A DNA stretch of 64,000 nt from Xiphydria camelus. Lineage: Eukaryota; Arthropoda; Insecta; Hymenoptera; Xiphydriidae. The stretch spans positions 14,503,894 to 14,567,893 of the forward strand of contig OY783191.1 in the NCBI GenBank assembly GCA_963678675.1. The letters are read 5' to 3'. Each line of letters opens with the position of its first letter. Position 1 is the stretch's first letter. A program made the translations under genes and the position numbers. Below, piece after piece: positions 11,281 through 22,599 of the stretch. The notes under the pieces are model-generated. The model was not told the origin of the DNA. It was given only the letters and a program-made list of their open reading frames with translations, and did no database searches.

Positions 11281-11906
11281 TATGGAAACGGTTGAATATC
11301 TCGAAAAGTACGCTTCAGATCGGGAAACGAAAAAATACGTATCTGATATTTTTTTAAAAACTATCAAATGATACCAAGATTGATCCCACACCCCAACCCC
11401 TGTGGGTGGGGCAGGGGGAAGCTTCAAAATCTTAAATAGGAACCCCCACTTTTGATTGCATATTCGCATTCTACATTAAAAACTACATAACTTTTATTTG
11501 AAACATTTTTTTCGATTCATGGCAGCTGGCGCTATAATCGACGAAATTCAATTTTTTCGGTTTTTGCAATTGAAAGTCGATTTATTCGATTCTGCAATAC
11601 AATTGCGATAGAAATTAAAATTTTTTTTCTCATACTTGATATTTTTGTTAAAAATTTAATTTAGTTTTGCAAATTTGAAGTCCAGATGCGTTCTGTACCT
11701 GGAATTCCCCGTGACGCACTAAGTTCCGTTAGAGGAAATAAGCTAATTACTCAAGGATAATCCCTTTCGGAATACATCGAGGTTCGAGGGTCCGGAAGGC
11801 CCGGCAATTAGCGGTACCTGTTTACGTGTACTCAGGTTAACGGATATCATTAAAACGGACTACTAGTGAAATAATAGCTACGATTCCCGGAATATACCGT
11901 CCGCCG
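11281..11906. other. Gene-free repeat-like stretch
   Basis: It begins with the CAGGGTGTCC motif typical of mariner-like debris. A run of C/G-rich bases near 11390-11420 resembles 36640-36665 (both beside GGAACCCCCA or its relative). No gene or intact ends seen. Confidence 0.35.
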
Positions 11907-12210
11907 GGTTTTTTGCTCTTATATTTCGTTATGGGAATTTTCAGTTGCCGAGGATTTTGTTCATGATTTTGGATGATAATTGTCGAAAAAACATTTGAAA
12001 CGCTGAATGGAACAATAAAATTTGCTTTCCCATAACACTTTTAAAGTGTAAATGTGCGTGTGGCAATGTTCCATTCGTCAAAATAAATTCTCATGGTGTC
12101 AAAATACGGTGTGCTTCAAATGTTTTTTCGACAATTATCATCCAAAATCATGATCAAAATCTTCGGCAGCCAAAAATTCCCATGACGAAATGTAAGAGTA
12201 AACAAATGCA
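11907..12210. repeat. Foldback element
   Basis: Arms of about 95 bp (11907-12000 and 12115-12210) are inverted copies, including GACAATTATCATCCAAAATC and its complement, around a unique centre. No terminal duplication identified. Confidence 0.7.
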
Positions 12211-12391
12211 ACGATGTTTCCAACTGTTCTTACAAATAATATTGGTTCACTTCAATGAGGAAGAAAATAATGGAAAACTATGAAAAACATTGAAACTATT
12301 ATTTTATTCGGTAATGTAAACCACTTTTTGTAACAAGAAGGGGTTGCAATCAAATGAAAAAAAGAGTTAATAAAAAAAAGAAAAAAAACCA

Positions 12392-12458
12392 ACAAGAATT
12401 GAACCCACGACCTCAAGACTTCCAGCCCGGCAACTTGACCGTTGCGCTATCGAAGCAT
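12392..12458 (-). ncRNA. tRNA-like / SINE-type pol III sequence
   Basis: On the minus strand an A-box-like stretch (TAGCGCAACGGTCAAG) is followed about 45 bases later by a B-box (GGGTTCAATTC) and then a T-run, the internal pol III promoter layout of tRNAs. The cloverleaf is imperfect, so this is a tRNA pseudogene or SINE head rather than a working tRNA. Confidence 0.5.
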
Positions 12459-12476
12459 TGATGATATAATGTACGC

Positions 12477-12772
12477 CAATAGGTGCCCATGCACACAGAG
12501 GTCGAACTATCGGTTTGGAACGGCAGTTCGAACCGTCGGTCGATCCGTCGGTTTTAACCGTCATCGTCCACTAACGCAGAATAGAAATCCGCGGTTAAGC
12601 TAGCCATAAGCAGTGGACGGCGGCAGTTTTTCCCGTCGGTCTGGACTGACGTGTCAGCCTGACAGTTCGACCTGGCGCGTGGCGCGCCCACTAACTGAAA
12701 GGTAAAACTGCCGGTTTGAACCGCGCCGTTCCAAACCGACAGTTCGACCTCTGAGTGTATGGGCACCTATTG
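12477..12772. mobile_element. MITE with 30-bp inverted ends
   Basis: The left end CAATAGGTGCCCATGCACAC and inverted right end CAATAGGTGCCCATACACTC match and continue into GAGGTCGAACT. The interior is built from repeats around CGGTTTGGAACGGC. 296 bp, non-coding; target duplication not clear. Confidence 0.75.
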
Positions 12773-13099
12773 CCAGACACTTGGAACGCTCGCGCGACGC
12801 AATTTTCAAAAATTTGTTTCTCAAAGCACTGTTAAATGAAATTTAATCAATTTCGTTGAACAACCAAAAGTAGAACCGTTTACCTAGGAGGCGCTGGAAA
12901 GACGCTAATGAAAATAAGATAATGCAGAGGTACTGCCTGGGCTACTAGGTTGGCGAGGTATAGGGACCGTGCAAGGCGAATAGGGCGCCATCTGAAAGCT
13001 GTTGTGTAAAGTAATTGGGAAGAATTTAACAAGCGCATAAAGGGCACAGTTACAGTGAAATTCCTTTTTATTAATTAAAATTAAATATTTTTTTGTAAA
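12773..13099. promoter_or_regulatory. Upstream flank of THAP-type ORF
   Basis: No gene or repeat ends. It ends in an AT-rich leader directly before the ATG at 13100. A promoter here is only inferred from position. Confidence 0.25.
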
Positions 13100-13300
13100 A
13101 TGCCATCCTCGAAAAAAACCTGTTGCATCAAAGGTTGCTCAAATACACCAGATCGGGTACGAAATATTAATCCATCAGTAAAATTCTATTTCTTTCCTAC
13201 AAGTAGTGTTCACTTGCCATGGAAGAATCAGAAACGTGTAAAGTGGATTAATGCAGTTAAAAATTGCATTAATCCACTGCTACAGTATTCTGATAATATA
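13100..13300 (+). pseudogene. THAP zinc-finger exon, truncated by insertion
   Basis: The ATG opens a THAP-type DNA-binding domain. It has the C2CH start (CCIKGCSNTPDR), then YFFP, WKNQKRVKWINAVKNC with the conserved tryptophan and basic patch. THAP domains bind DNA in host regulators and in P-element-type transposases; I cannot tell which this was. The frame is cut after about 67 residues at 13300, exactly where the 4.09-kb TIR element begins, so the exon was interrupted. After the element the plus strand does not give an obvious continuation: a stop follows at once if the target site is restored. Confidence 0.65.
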
Positions 13301-13462
13301 TGTGACCTCCTCTATGGAAAGGGTCCTTATGTGTCAAAAAATCTATTTTGCGTTTTTTGGCGTTTCGGATAGAAGAAAACGAGCTTTTTCAACTGGTAAA
13401 AACCGCAAGTTTCGATCGTGTTTCATTGTGCTGCAAAAAGGGATTTAAAAATATGCATTTAC

Positions 13463-13590
13463 ATATGAGGAGCACAGTTCCAAAACTCATTTAGTCCATT
13501 CGCAGTTTGTCTTATAATCGCTAAACTATTAGCAATTATAGGACAAACTGCGAATGGACTAAACGAGTTTTGGAACTGTGCTCCTCATAT
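13463..13590. repeat. Palindrome with 60-bp arms
   Basis: ATATGAGGAGCACAGTTCCA and the following approximately 40 bases are repeated inverted at 13531-13590, with a short loop near CTAAACTATTAG. It lies about 125 bp downstream of the 3' end of the DUF7869-like gene inside the TIR element. Confidence 0.85.
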
Positions 13591-13715
13591 AAATCTATAC
13601 AATTACAAAACAAAGAAAACGCGATCAACAAAACGGGTTAGTGCGTCGATTTCTTTGGTTTTTTCGATGTCTGTTTCGAGCTTGAGCTTGATGAAGCGGA
13701 CCCGGGTGTCGAAAC

Positions 13716-15923
13716 TCATTTCTGTTTTTTTTGTGGTATCTCTTCTTCCACCACAATTTTTGTCTTTGGTGTGGAAGTTCGTTTCCGTGATGAACCTGGT
13801 TTTGGCTTTGGTTCCACGTCTTGACCGGTGTTCTTTTTCTTGCTTTGCTTTGTTTTCTTCGGGAGTGGTTCTGCTGGTTCTGGCTCTGGTTCTGCATCTT
13901 GACCGGTGCTCTTTTTCTTGCTTTACTTTGTTTGCTTCGAGAGTGGTTCTGTCGGTATGGGAGCCACAATATCAACTTTGCTGATGTCTGACACCAAACT
14001 GCGCAGATTTTGGTAAATGTACCATTGCCGCTCCAGAGATAAACCCTTCCGGCACCAGCACATCCGGCATTTGGTCATCGACTGGCCGTAGGAGCAGGGA
14101 AAATGATTGGACGTCTTCGCTGTTGGCAAACTCCTTTGTGTCGACGCAATCTTCACGGATAATGAAATGGTGGAACTTTGTGATTCCGACAGGGTTCTTA
14201 TAAAATTTCTTCATGAACGGGTCCCAATCGTACCACACCACGTCTTTGCTTGAAACGGCTAAATTATGGCCACCAGGTGACGAATCAACGACGCACTTCA
14301 TTAAATCATGAAAAGTGTCGATATTGCTGACGCAGTATTTACATTTAAAAATACCGAATGCACGGTCAGGCCCAAATTTGGTGTGCCCTGTTAAAAGAAA
14401 ATTGAGTAAAATACGACGATTTAGTTTTCGAGCCTTTCGCCACTGTAGGTATCCCAAAACAACATTATTTTTATTTTGGCCCACACAATTGTCACAGAAA
14501 AAAACAAGAGTGTCGGCTCCTTGCCAGTATGTTTCCAAATAGTGGTGCAGTATGCTGACGACACAGGATGGTCCTTTCCCCACATCGTCTTCCTCATCGA
14601 TTAAATAATTGTGCTGCAAAATAAACATAACAATAGGTGAGAATCTTGCACACCTATCCGGCGATTCAAACCCGTACAAGAGAAAGTTCAAAATCCTTAC
14701 CTGCACTTTGGCTTTTTCGTCAGTTATTCCAAAAACTGCGCATTTTTTGTTGCCTTAAAATAGGCAGTCCCGGGTTGTTGCGGACTCGAAGGATAGTGAA
14801 CCGTCTGGGCGAAATCGAATGAGAGAACCTTTACCTTTTCATCAGTATTTGCACACCACGCGCGGTAATACTCGCGTTGCTTCTTCGCTTTATCGAGATG
14901 ATCCAGAAATTCATTGAGCATTTGTTCGCGTTTATCATCACGAACGTTTTTCATTTGCGTAATCGCAAGTGAGTTTCCTGTTGCAGAAGCAGATTTCTGT
15001 CAATCATAATTTGTAAATAACAGTACAACATTGTACAAAATAGAATACTCACCTCTGCATATATCACAGAGATCATCTGCCGGTTTCATAATTGTGACGT
15101 ACGGGATGTACTTAATCCAGATCCTTCGAAACGTTTCATAGCTCATTTTCGGTTCGTCGTCCTCGAGGCCGGAAATGTACATACGGTAAATCGAAGTTTT
15201 CGTCTCGTTCGAAGGTAATTTCATTACGCGAAAGTCTTTAAAGTGGGGAAGTCTTCCAGGAAGCGGAACGGCTAACTGCTCGCCTGTACGTTCAATGAAT
15301 TTGACCACTTTTTCGATCACAGCCAGTGGTAACGCTTTTGGATCCGTCGAAGGTTTGTGGGTTAGTTTATGTACTCGCTGGGTTACACCGTAAGCATCGA
15401 AATGCTTCAGTAAATTACGAAAACGCTTCGTGCCGCAAGCATGTACAAATAGAAAGAACGCACGACAAACCGGAACTCTGCAGTATGTGTATTCTATCGC
15501 GTGACGGGTACCTTGGGTTTCCTTTCTTTTGCCGTACAGCTTTCGTTGTGAGACCTCTTCATACACGTTCTCTAAATCGGGGCATATGTGTGCAATTCCG
15601 GCTTCGATCTTACCAAGGATTACTAGATCGAGTTCGTTCTTAGATAGCTCCAAACAATTTGTTCTTGTTTCCTCGATCATTCGACGTGGTATTTTCATAT
15701 TGCAATGATTCGAGCAACACGGACTGTCAAAAAATGTCGTCATTAGCTTTTGTTCATCGAGGTCTTCAGCTGACAAGTCGACTGCTACACCACTGCTTGT
15801 TTCTTCATCTTCTGCTGGCCCAATCATTTTCTCTTTATCATCTGAGCTGCCCTCATGCGCTTCATCTTCGAAGTCGCGGAAATATCGTTCGCTCACCGCT
15901 GACAATTCTTCTTCGTAACTCAT
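13716..15923 (-). pseudogene. DUF7869-like protein gene, three exons, broken
   Basis: Exon 1 (15923-15053) encodes an acidic N-terminus, a Cys-containing region (CCSNHCNMKI), a basic helix-rich middle and PADDLCDIC. A 74-nt intron (15052-14979) keeps phase into exon 2 (14978-14701) with LSFDFAQTVHYPSSPQQPGT. An 87-nt intron (14700-14614) leads to exon 3 with LVFFCDNCVGQNKNNVVLGY and LLTGHTKFGPDRAF. I recognise these blocks as the DUF7869-type family, whose spaced Asp residues (FDFAQ, CDNC) suggest an RNase H-like nucleotidyl-transferase fold; function is not established. Damage: a one-base shift near 14755 (A-run), another near 14050 before LSLERQWYIYQNL, and stops in the Lys/Ser/Pro-rich tail (near 13925). 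The end coordinate is the tail stop. It lies inside a TIR element. Confidence 0.7.
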
Positions 15924-16605
15924 TTTCAGTAACTACTCCTCTTCTCTTTGCAAGAAATCACTAACACTAATAATAATTCTGATCATCCTAATTCGAAAAT
16001 CAATAGCAAAAATTAATTACCAATTAATCAACTCAGACAACGAACGATCAACAAAAACTAATAGTGATAACGAAATTTGGCTGTACAATGTAGCACTTAA
16101 GGAGTCTCGTCAGTACTTTGCGGGGTGAGGTACGCGGGGCGAAACATCAAAGAAACCGACGGTTATTGCCAATCCTAGATAAGTTAATTTACAGAAGAAA
16201 AAATAGTAAATACATGGTTAGGCAGATTCAAGATCTGTTAATTTCAGATTTCTTATGCATTTTAAAGATGATGAATATGTTTATAATTTATTTTTGCGTT
16301 AAATTGATTTTATTATAAAATTATAAAATGTGTGCAAGACGTGGCAACGGTGGATTAGAATATTCCGCAGTTGGTACTAGTTCTGTAGATAACGTAGAAT
16401 ATCAGATTTACCACACAGCGTTTACTCATAACCTAGAACAAGTGTAACTTCTCGTGAAAAGTAGCATGAGTGAAAAATATTCGAAGAAAAGAAGAAATGT
16501 TTAATTTTTTGAAACCCCAGAAGATTCGGTAGAACGGAAAATTTGTAACAGAAAAATATTATAGGAAAATGATTTAATGTCAACGAATGGGTCATGGAGA
16601 GTCAC

Positions 16606-16741
16606 CAGGGCCGCTTCTAGATGTTGAGACGCCTTCGTGCTTAGCGCTCTTTTCTGGAGAAGGTATGAGGCCTTTTGGCGCCTCATGGCTAGTGCACCTT
16701 CGTGCGTGGCACGAAATGGCCCCCCGTTAGACGCGGCCCTG
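16606..16741. mobile_element. hAT-type MITE with perfect 8-bp target duplication
   Basis: The left end CAGGGCCGCTTCTA and the inverted right end CAGGGCCGCGTCTA have the CAGGG start of hAT elements. AGAGTCAC flanks it on both sides (16598-16605 and 16742-16749), an exact 8-bp duplication. 136 bp, non-coding, inserted inside the 4.09-kb TIR element. Confidence 0.93.
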
Positions 16742-17407
16742 AGAGTCACAGCAAAACGTCATAGCCTCTGCGTTGCCACGATTTTGCATATGGCCGCCGG
16801 TTTTGCCTGAAAATTCGCGTTTTCCCTCACATTTTTTCTTATTATACAAAAACCGCTAAGTAAAAGTGATTTATTTCATGCAAAAACAAAACTACGCATC
16901 TTACCATATAATTTGAGCATATTTTGTGAATTTTCTGTCTTGCTAAAACTGTGTTTGACTTCTGTTTAGCAGTATGTGCATAAGCCACAATGTTAAAATG
17001 CTTACTTTTAAAAATTAATTACAAAGAAACGGTTAAGTGAAAATTGATTGGTTTTTGATTTTCATCTATAAGATACTTGGCTAAATACATGAAAAAAATC
17101 TAATAAAAATCTGTCTTGAAAAATTTCACTGACGAGACTCCTTAATCACACTGAAAATACGCGATATTCACACTTTTAATATTTCACGCAGAGGTAACAC
17201 TGTACTGTCACGGATGCTGAGGAATGAGTGGTGATCAGTGTAACGAAGTATCAAAACGACACTAACGCTATCTCTCCGTAAACGGATGAACTTCATGCTG
17301 TTATACCTAAAAAACACTTCTTTTTCTTTAAACGCGATTTCCCAAAAATTAAGTTTTCGCACGTAAGGACCCTTTCCATAGAGGAGGTCACATATATAGG
17401 TGATATA

Positions 17408-17922
17408 CAGTAAGTTAAGTAAGAGCGTGTACAGCGTTATTCATAAAAAATGTATTCAACAATGTTTTTTCCACATACATACATTTGACATGTTCCAAGG
17501 CAATGCGCAATTATGTTAATAATGAGTTCAATCACCCACCAGCATCAATAATCGCTTGGCATCTCCGAGGCATACTATCCACTAAATTTTCGGCGTATTC
17601 GCGGGGAAGTACCTTCCAAATGCGCCGAATTTCTCAGGATACATACATCAAGCAGAAGCTTCGAGGAAAACGAGTCTTCACTGTGAATTTACTGTGAAGC
17701 AGCTATCCTGAGAAATTCAACGCATTTGGAAGGCACTTCCCCGCGAATACGCCGAAAATTTGGAGGATAGTATGCCTCGGAGATGCCAAACGATTATTGA
17801 TGCTGGTGAGTTAACATAATTACGCATTACCTTGAACATGTCAAACGTATGTATGTGGAGAAAAACATTGTTGAATAAATTTTTTATGAATAACGCCGTA
17901 CACGCTCTTACTTAACTTACTG
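17408..17922. mobile_element. Tc1-like foldback made of two inverted transposase 3' ends
   Basis: The ends CAGTAAGTTAAGTAAGAGCG are inverted and flanked by TA (17406-17407, 17923-17924). Each arm encodes, pointing outward, the C-terminus of a Tc1-like transposase: REYAENLVDSMPRRCQAIID on the minus strand at about 17560-17640, and REYAENLEDSMPRRCQTIID on the plus strand at about 17745-17810. The element is therefore two 3' ends joined head to head. Confidence 0.85.
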
Positions 17923-17924
17923 TA

Positions 17925-18420
17925 CTTACCACAATCTTTACATCATAAGTATTTAATACACTGGTTTGAGCTACAACTTTACAGGTTATAACGATCTCTC
18001 CGTTTTCGGTGTCATCTGTCTCTATTACATTAAGTACATGACCCGATTCAAATCATTTTTGTCCTTTGACAGTATTTTGACCTCGGATGAGGTGATTTTG
18101 GATTGGCCGAAAGCCATACTTAATAATTCTGATCATTCTTATAAATTCTTTAATAGCGTTACACTGTAAATTTATTCCCAAAAAGTACCTATTTCAGTCG
18201 TGTGGTCGCGCGCACATCGACGAATACACTGCCCTCTATAGCTCGTGCACGGTCCCTATTCATGGTCGCGATGCTACGAAACCCCTGCAACGGAACAGTT
18301 ATATTACTCCGGAACGCCGAGAGCAACCCTCAGTCTCACTGACACTCGCAGACAACTGCAGCAGCACGGGCACACAAACGTCAGGGCGACGTGAGTGAGA
18401 ACGGTGCGACACTATATATG
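17925..18420. other. No recognised gene
   Basis: Contains a 67-codon open frame at 17966-18169 with hydrophobic content, but no motif, splice signal or repeat end that I can support. Confidence 0.3.
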
Positions 18421-19075
18421 TTTTGGCACAGTTTGCGTAGTCAGTGGTGATCATCGCATAAATCTCCTTCCTTTTCAATTTAGCATATCTTGCAAACCAT
18501 GTGAGATACGTTGAATTGCTATTTATGTTTTTCTTCACAAACAATCCGAAATAAATGATGGTATAATGAAAAAATTTTTTAATTGCAAATTTCTATGTAA
18601 ATTCAAGCATTTAAAACTTTAAAAATCAATTATGTGTAAACAACAATGAAAAACAAAATTTGGTTTCGCTAGGAAAAATGATGAGATTTTTCTAAACGGG
18701 TTACAAAAAATAAAATTGCAAAAATCTTAATTTTTGGATTTGTTATGAATATTTGAACATTTCAACTCATCTGGAGGTCCTAGCTTCTTAGGCGTTGAAG
18801 ATAGGGTAAAAAGTGTAATAGCTTTTTGTAGATAATTTTATTATCTACAACTTTTGTTTTAACTATTTTTCTCAATGTCACGTAGTTTTCAAAATATTAG
18901 CGAAGAACCGATTTTTTCAACAATAAATAATTGTTTACAGCCGTACCCGGTTGGTGATTTTTCTTTTAATATGTTTCCTCCATTAATAACATAAAAACAC
19001 ACATTTTCCCAAGTTTTCGCCCGTATGTCTCAATTTTCGATTTAAACGGAAATTTGACTGGCCTTAGTTTTACTA
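18421..19075 (-). repeat. Dispersed repeat, copy B, uninterrupted
   Basis: Inverted match to 9430-9928 plus 11102-11280. It shows the pre-insertion state of copy A and so fixes the ends of the 1.17-kb insertion there. Confidence 0.8.
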
Positions 19076-20319
19076 CTGAAGCCCTTAAAGGGGGGGGGGG
19101 GAGGTCTAACGTGTGGAAAATAACTCTATTTTTACGAATTTTGTTTAGAGCTATTATTGAAGTAGATATATTCTAATGTTTCGCATGTTACAAAGCATCA
19201 TTCGAACATTTTGTAATTTTTTTGTAGAAAAATATTGCGAAATAAGCCGGTGACTAAGCATTTTCGAGGGCGCCTTTTAGAAAAGATGATTTGCGGTGGA
19301 CACTATATTTCAGCGTAGAATTATCTCAAATCAAAAAATCAAAGCAATTTAATTAAAACAGATGTTTTTCTAGACCCCTACGTTTTTCTTTTATTTGTTT
19401 TCCATTTTTAAATGTTTGGTGGTTGTTTGAAGTAAAAATTGCGATTTTTCACGAAAAAATCCGTCATTTTATTTCTGTAAAACCCACTTAATGTAACAAA
19501 AAAAGGGGTCTGTCGCGGGACACACGGTAGATGTGAAACATGTGAATGATATTTTTGCCGCGTTGAGTTTCTTTGTTTTTTTTACTGGAAGAATACAGTA
19601 TAGGATGTGTGGTAGGGAAAATGAGAAAAAAATTGAGACCCTCGCAACTATTGCTATGATATTGTATGTACAACTTATATACATATTATTGTATATTATA
19701 TACAATTTGGTTTCACACATCATTATACACAATTTATATTCTACGCGATTGTATTTTTTTATATCGAATTGAAGATTTTACGAATCCACGTGTCCGCGTT
19801 TTGTTTTCGTTGACAACAATTTGGAATCGGATTCCTGATCTGTGACTTCCGTTACAATAGCAGTGCTACTTGTCGTTGCGACATTACGTTCTACAAATGT
19901 TACAATAGGCCGATGATAACTAAAATACGTGACGAACGTTTTAGATGTAATGTTTTCAAGATATCTTTCAAGAGTCTGAAATTTTGAAAACATTCCCAAA
20001 AACATTCCAAATAAGATGACAAAGGATATGAAATAAGTGCGTTGGAAATAGTGATATAATTGCAATAACCTGACTGATATGATGGGCCTTCGAGTTGGTT
20101 TTCCGTACGTGCATCCGTATGTATGTATGTATTTGTGTATGGATTCATGTATGGATTTATGTATGTATGTATATATGTACATTCGCTCATTTATTCCGGC
20201 GACGACAAATTCAGTGAGATTTAGTGTACCTGCACGTTGACCTAGCCTAACATAACCTAACGTAAAAGGGAACAAAGGAACGGTTGCCCATGCTCGACTC
20301 GACCTTTGCCGTTGTCTAC
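19076..20319. other. Gene-free stretch with simple repeats
   Basis: Holds a G-run at 19090-19101, a small AT-rich inverted repeat near 19665-19700 and GTAT-type tetranucleotide repeats at about 20110-20180. Open frames here are low-complexity and not convincing. Confidence 0.4.
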
Positions 20320-20320
20320 G

Positions 20321-20339
20321 AAAGAGAGCGAGAGCGAGG

Positions 20340-20379
<40 letters not shown>
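20321..20379 (+). repeat. (GA)n microsatellite
   Basis: An almost pure GA/GC-AGA run, the first of several that punctuate the LINE cluster. Confidence 0.9.
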
Positions 20380-20699
20380 ATTAGAATTAGAATCGTTTCT
20401 TGCAGCTAGGACCGGTCGGTCCTGTAGGCAACCCGTTTCCGGGGGAACCCGATGTTATGTGAGAGCACCACAACCCGGCGCCTCCATCGTAACAAACATC
20501 TTACAAAATGAAGAAACTTAACCAGATAACGCTTAAAACTACATTACAAAATAAACAGTCTTCGCTGAAACTATAAAATGACTTAATAGAAAGTCTTCCT
20601 CGCTTAAAGTACTAAATAGGATAACAAAAATAAGTTTGCAGAAAATAAAAATAAAAAATAGAAATAAAGTTAAACTTAACAAAGAGTTTCTCCTGCAGG

Positions 20700-22189
20700 T
20701 TACAACGCCACTGGCACCAAGCGCCTACCACTCGCCAGTATCTTCCATAACACCGTCCTAAACACGCTCCTCGAGGCATCAAGCACCTCAACTGGCAGAG
20801 CATTCCAGCCCGCTGCCGCCGCCGCACTGAACGCTTTCCTCCTAACCTCCGTCCTAAAACGAGCGATTTTCATCCTACACCTCCCACCCTCTCGCGTAAC
20901 CATACCCCGCATCACGGCCCACTCAAAAAGCACCCGTAGGTACCAAGGCCTCCCCTCTGCCAATACCGAGTGAACCTGACACATTAAGCTCAGCTCTCTC
21001 CTCTCCCCCACCCTCAACCACCCCAACCGGCGATAGTAGGGAGAAATGTGGCTGAACCTGTCCACATCAAAATGAACCTCACACACGAATGAACGCGACT
21101 TCAATAATATTGTTGCCCTCCTTCGAAATCCCGAAGAGAAGCACGCTACAGTAGTCGACAACAAGAATAGAGCCCTAACAAGCGCAATTCTCGCTGAGCT
21201 TGGCAGCAAGCTCCGACACACCTTCAGCCGATACAGGGACGCGTTCGCTACCGCTATCGCCTGCTCCCGCCACTAAAAATTATCCGTGAAAATAACAGCG
21301 AGGATCTTGACTGAGCGCTCAAACGGCACCACTACGCTCCCGTTCACGAGCTCCGGCAAATCTTCCTTTTCGAGCCTTCTAACGCTAGATCCGCTCCCAA
21401 ACAAAATCGCGTGTGTCTTCTCGCTATTCAGCAACAGACCGTTCGTCGCCGCCCAGATACGTATTAAGAGAATGTCGCGGTTCAACCGAATACCCATCTC
21501 AATATTTACAGGAGTCTCCCTACAGAAAATTTGCAGATCATCTGCATATAAATTATAGCTACAACTCGAAAGCGCATACTTCAGGTCCGACATGTAAAGG
21601 GAGAAAAGCAGCGGTCCCAACACTGAGCTCTACGGCACACCTGCGGAGTTCTCAATAAACCGCGAGCGCGTGACTCCCTCTCCTAATACAGCCTGCGTGC
21701 GCCCGCTCAGATACGATCGAAACCATGCGACCGCAGAATCCGACAGCCGCAGATTAGCTAGTTTGAGGAGCAGAATGTCGTGCTGTACCCGATCAAATGC
21801 CTTTGAAAAGTCAAAGAGCACCATCCCGGTCAGCTGCCGATTGTCTATTCCCTCACTGACATACTCCCCGATTCTGAGTAAGGCCGTCTGCGTACTATAA
21901 TGTTTCCTATACGCCGATTGATAAGGATCCAGTGCATCTTCCCCCTCCAGAAACATACACAGTTGATCCGCCACAATCTTCTCCACAATCTTCGACAATG
22001 AACATAATAAAGAAATTGGTCTATAGTCCGAAGAACTCACAGGCGATTTCTTTTTCGGAATCGGCCTAATCAGTGCCTGCTTCCAAACCTCCGGCAACGA
22101 CGACGACTGCAGCGAGAAATTAATCAGATGGAGTAGCAGTTGAAAAATGACTGGAAGCGCAATGTTTATTACTTTATTAGTATCGAGAG
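20700..22189 (-). pseudogene. Non-LTR reverse transcriptase, one frame with two TAG codons
   Basis: A continuous minus-strand frame reads DYRPISLLCSLSKIVEKIV, LFDFSKAFDRVQHDILLLKL (catalytic Asp), a GVPQGSVLGP-like motif, NLYADDLQIF (catalytic YADD near 21540) and a long C-terminal region ending at 20700. It is a LINE RT of the CR1/L2/Jockey-like assemblage; I cannot place the clade. Two in-frame TAG codons interrupt it: one replaces the Gln of GVPQ near 21630, one lies near 21274. The N-terminus, including any endonuclease, is missing because the frame runs straight into a (CT)n tract and an assembly gap. Confidence 0.85.
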
Positions 22190-22247
<58 letters not shown>

Positions 22248-22471
22248 NNNNNNNNNNNNNNNNNNNNNNNNNNNNNNNNNNNNNNNNNNNNNNNNNNNNN
22301 NNNNNNNNNNNNNNNNNNNNNNNNNNNNNNNNNNNNNNNNNNNNNNNNNNNNNNNNNNNNNNNNNNNNNNNNNNNNNNNNNNNNNNNNNNNNNNNNNNNN
22401 NNNNNNNNNNNNNNNNNNNNNNNNNNNNNNNNNNNNNNNNNNNNNNNAGAGAGAGAGAGAGAGAGAGAGAG
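22188..22471. repeat. (GA)n tract with a 200-base assembly gap
   Basis: GA repeat on both sides of 200 N (22248-22447). The round gap size suggests a placeholder, so the true distance and even the adjacency of the flanking LINE pieces are uncertain. Confidence 0.95.
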
Positions 22472-22599
22472 GTGCTTTATTGCCCAAAATTGAACAAAAT
22501 TTGCTGGGCTGCAGGAATGGTTTTACAATATGGTAATATGTGATAGAATAGTAATAATAAGTAACTTAGTAGATAGTTGTGATAATAGTGAAATTAAAA

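Larger units (their letters stand above)
13301..17392 (-). mobile_element. 4.09-kb TIR element carrying a DUF7869-like gene
   Basis: The left end TGTGACCTCCTCTATGGAAA GGGTCCTTA and the inverted right end are identical over 29-30 bases, then diverge after one mismatch. TATA sits on both sides (13297-13300, 17393-17396), a candidate 4-bp target duplication, although the palindromic flank leaves ATAT or TA possible. The only gene inside is the minus-strand DUF7869-like sequence, which makes it the best candidate for a former transposase. A hairpin (13463-13590) lies near the left end and a hAT MITE (16606-16741) is nested inside. Confidence 0.75.

Noticed and set aside
13625..13984. ORFs on both strands over the Lys/Pro-rich tail
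   Set aside because: Shadow frames of the DUF7869-like tail repeats.
16118..16150. GGGGTGAGGTACGCGGGGCG, similar to a pogo-like terminus near 42045
   Set aside because: No matching inverted end or TA pair could be fixed, so not called as an element.
20225..20270. CCTAACATAACCTAAC, telomere-like words
   Set aside because: Only two to three degenerate units, far too short for a telomeric array.
22140..22536. ORFs of Glu-Arg repeats spanning the N run
   Set aside because: Artefact of (GA)n and undefined bases.
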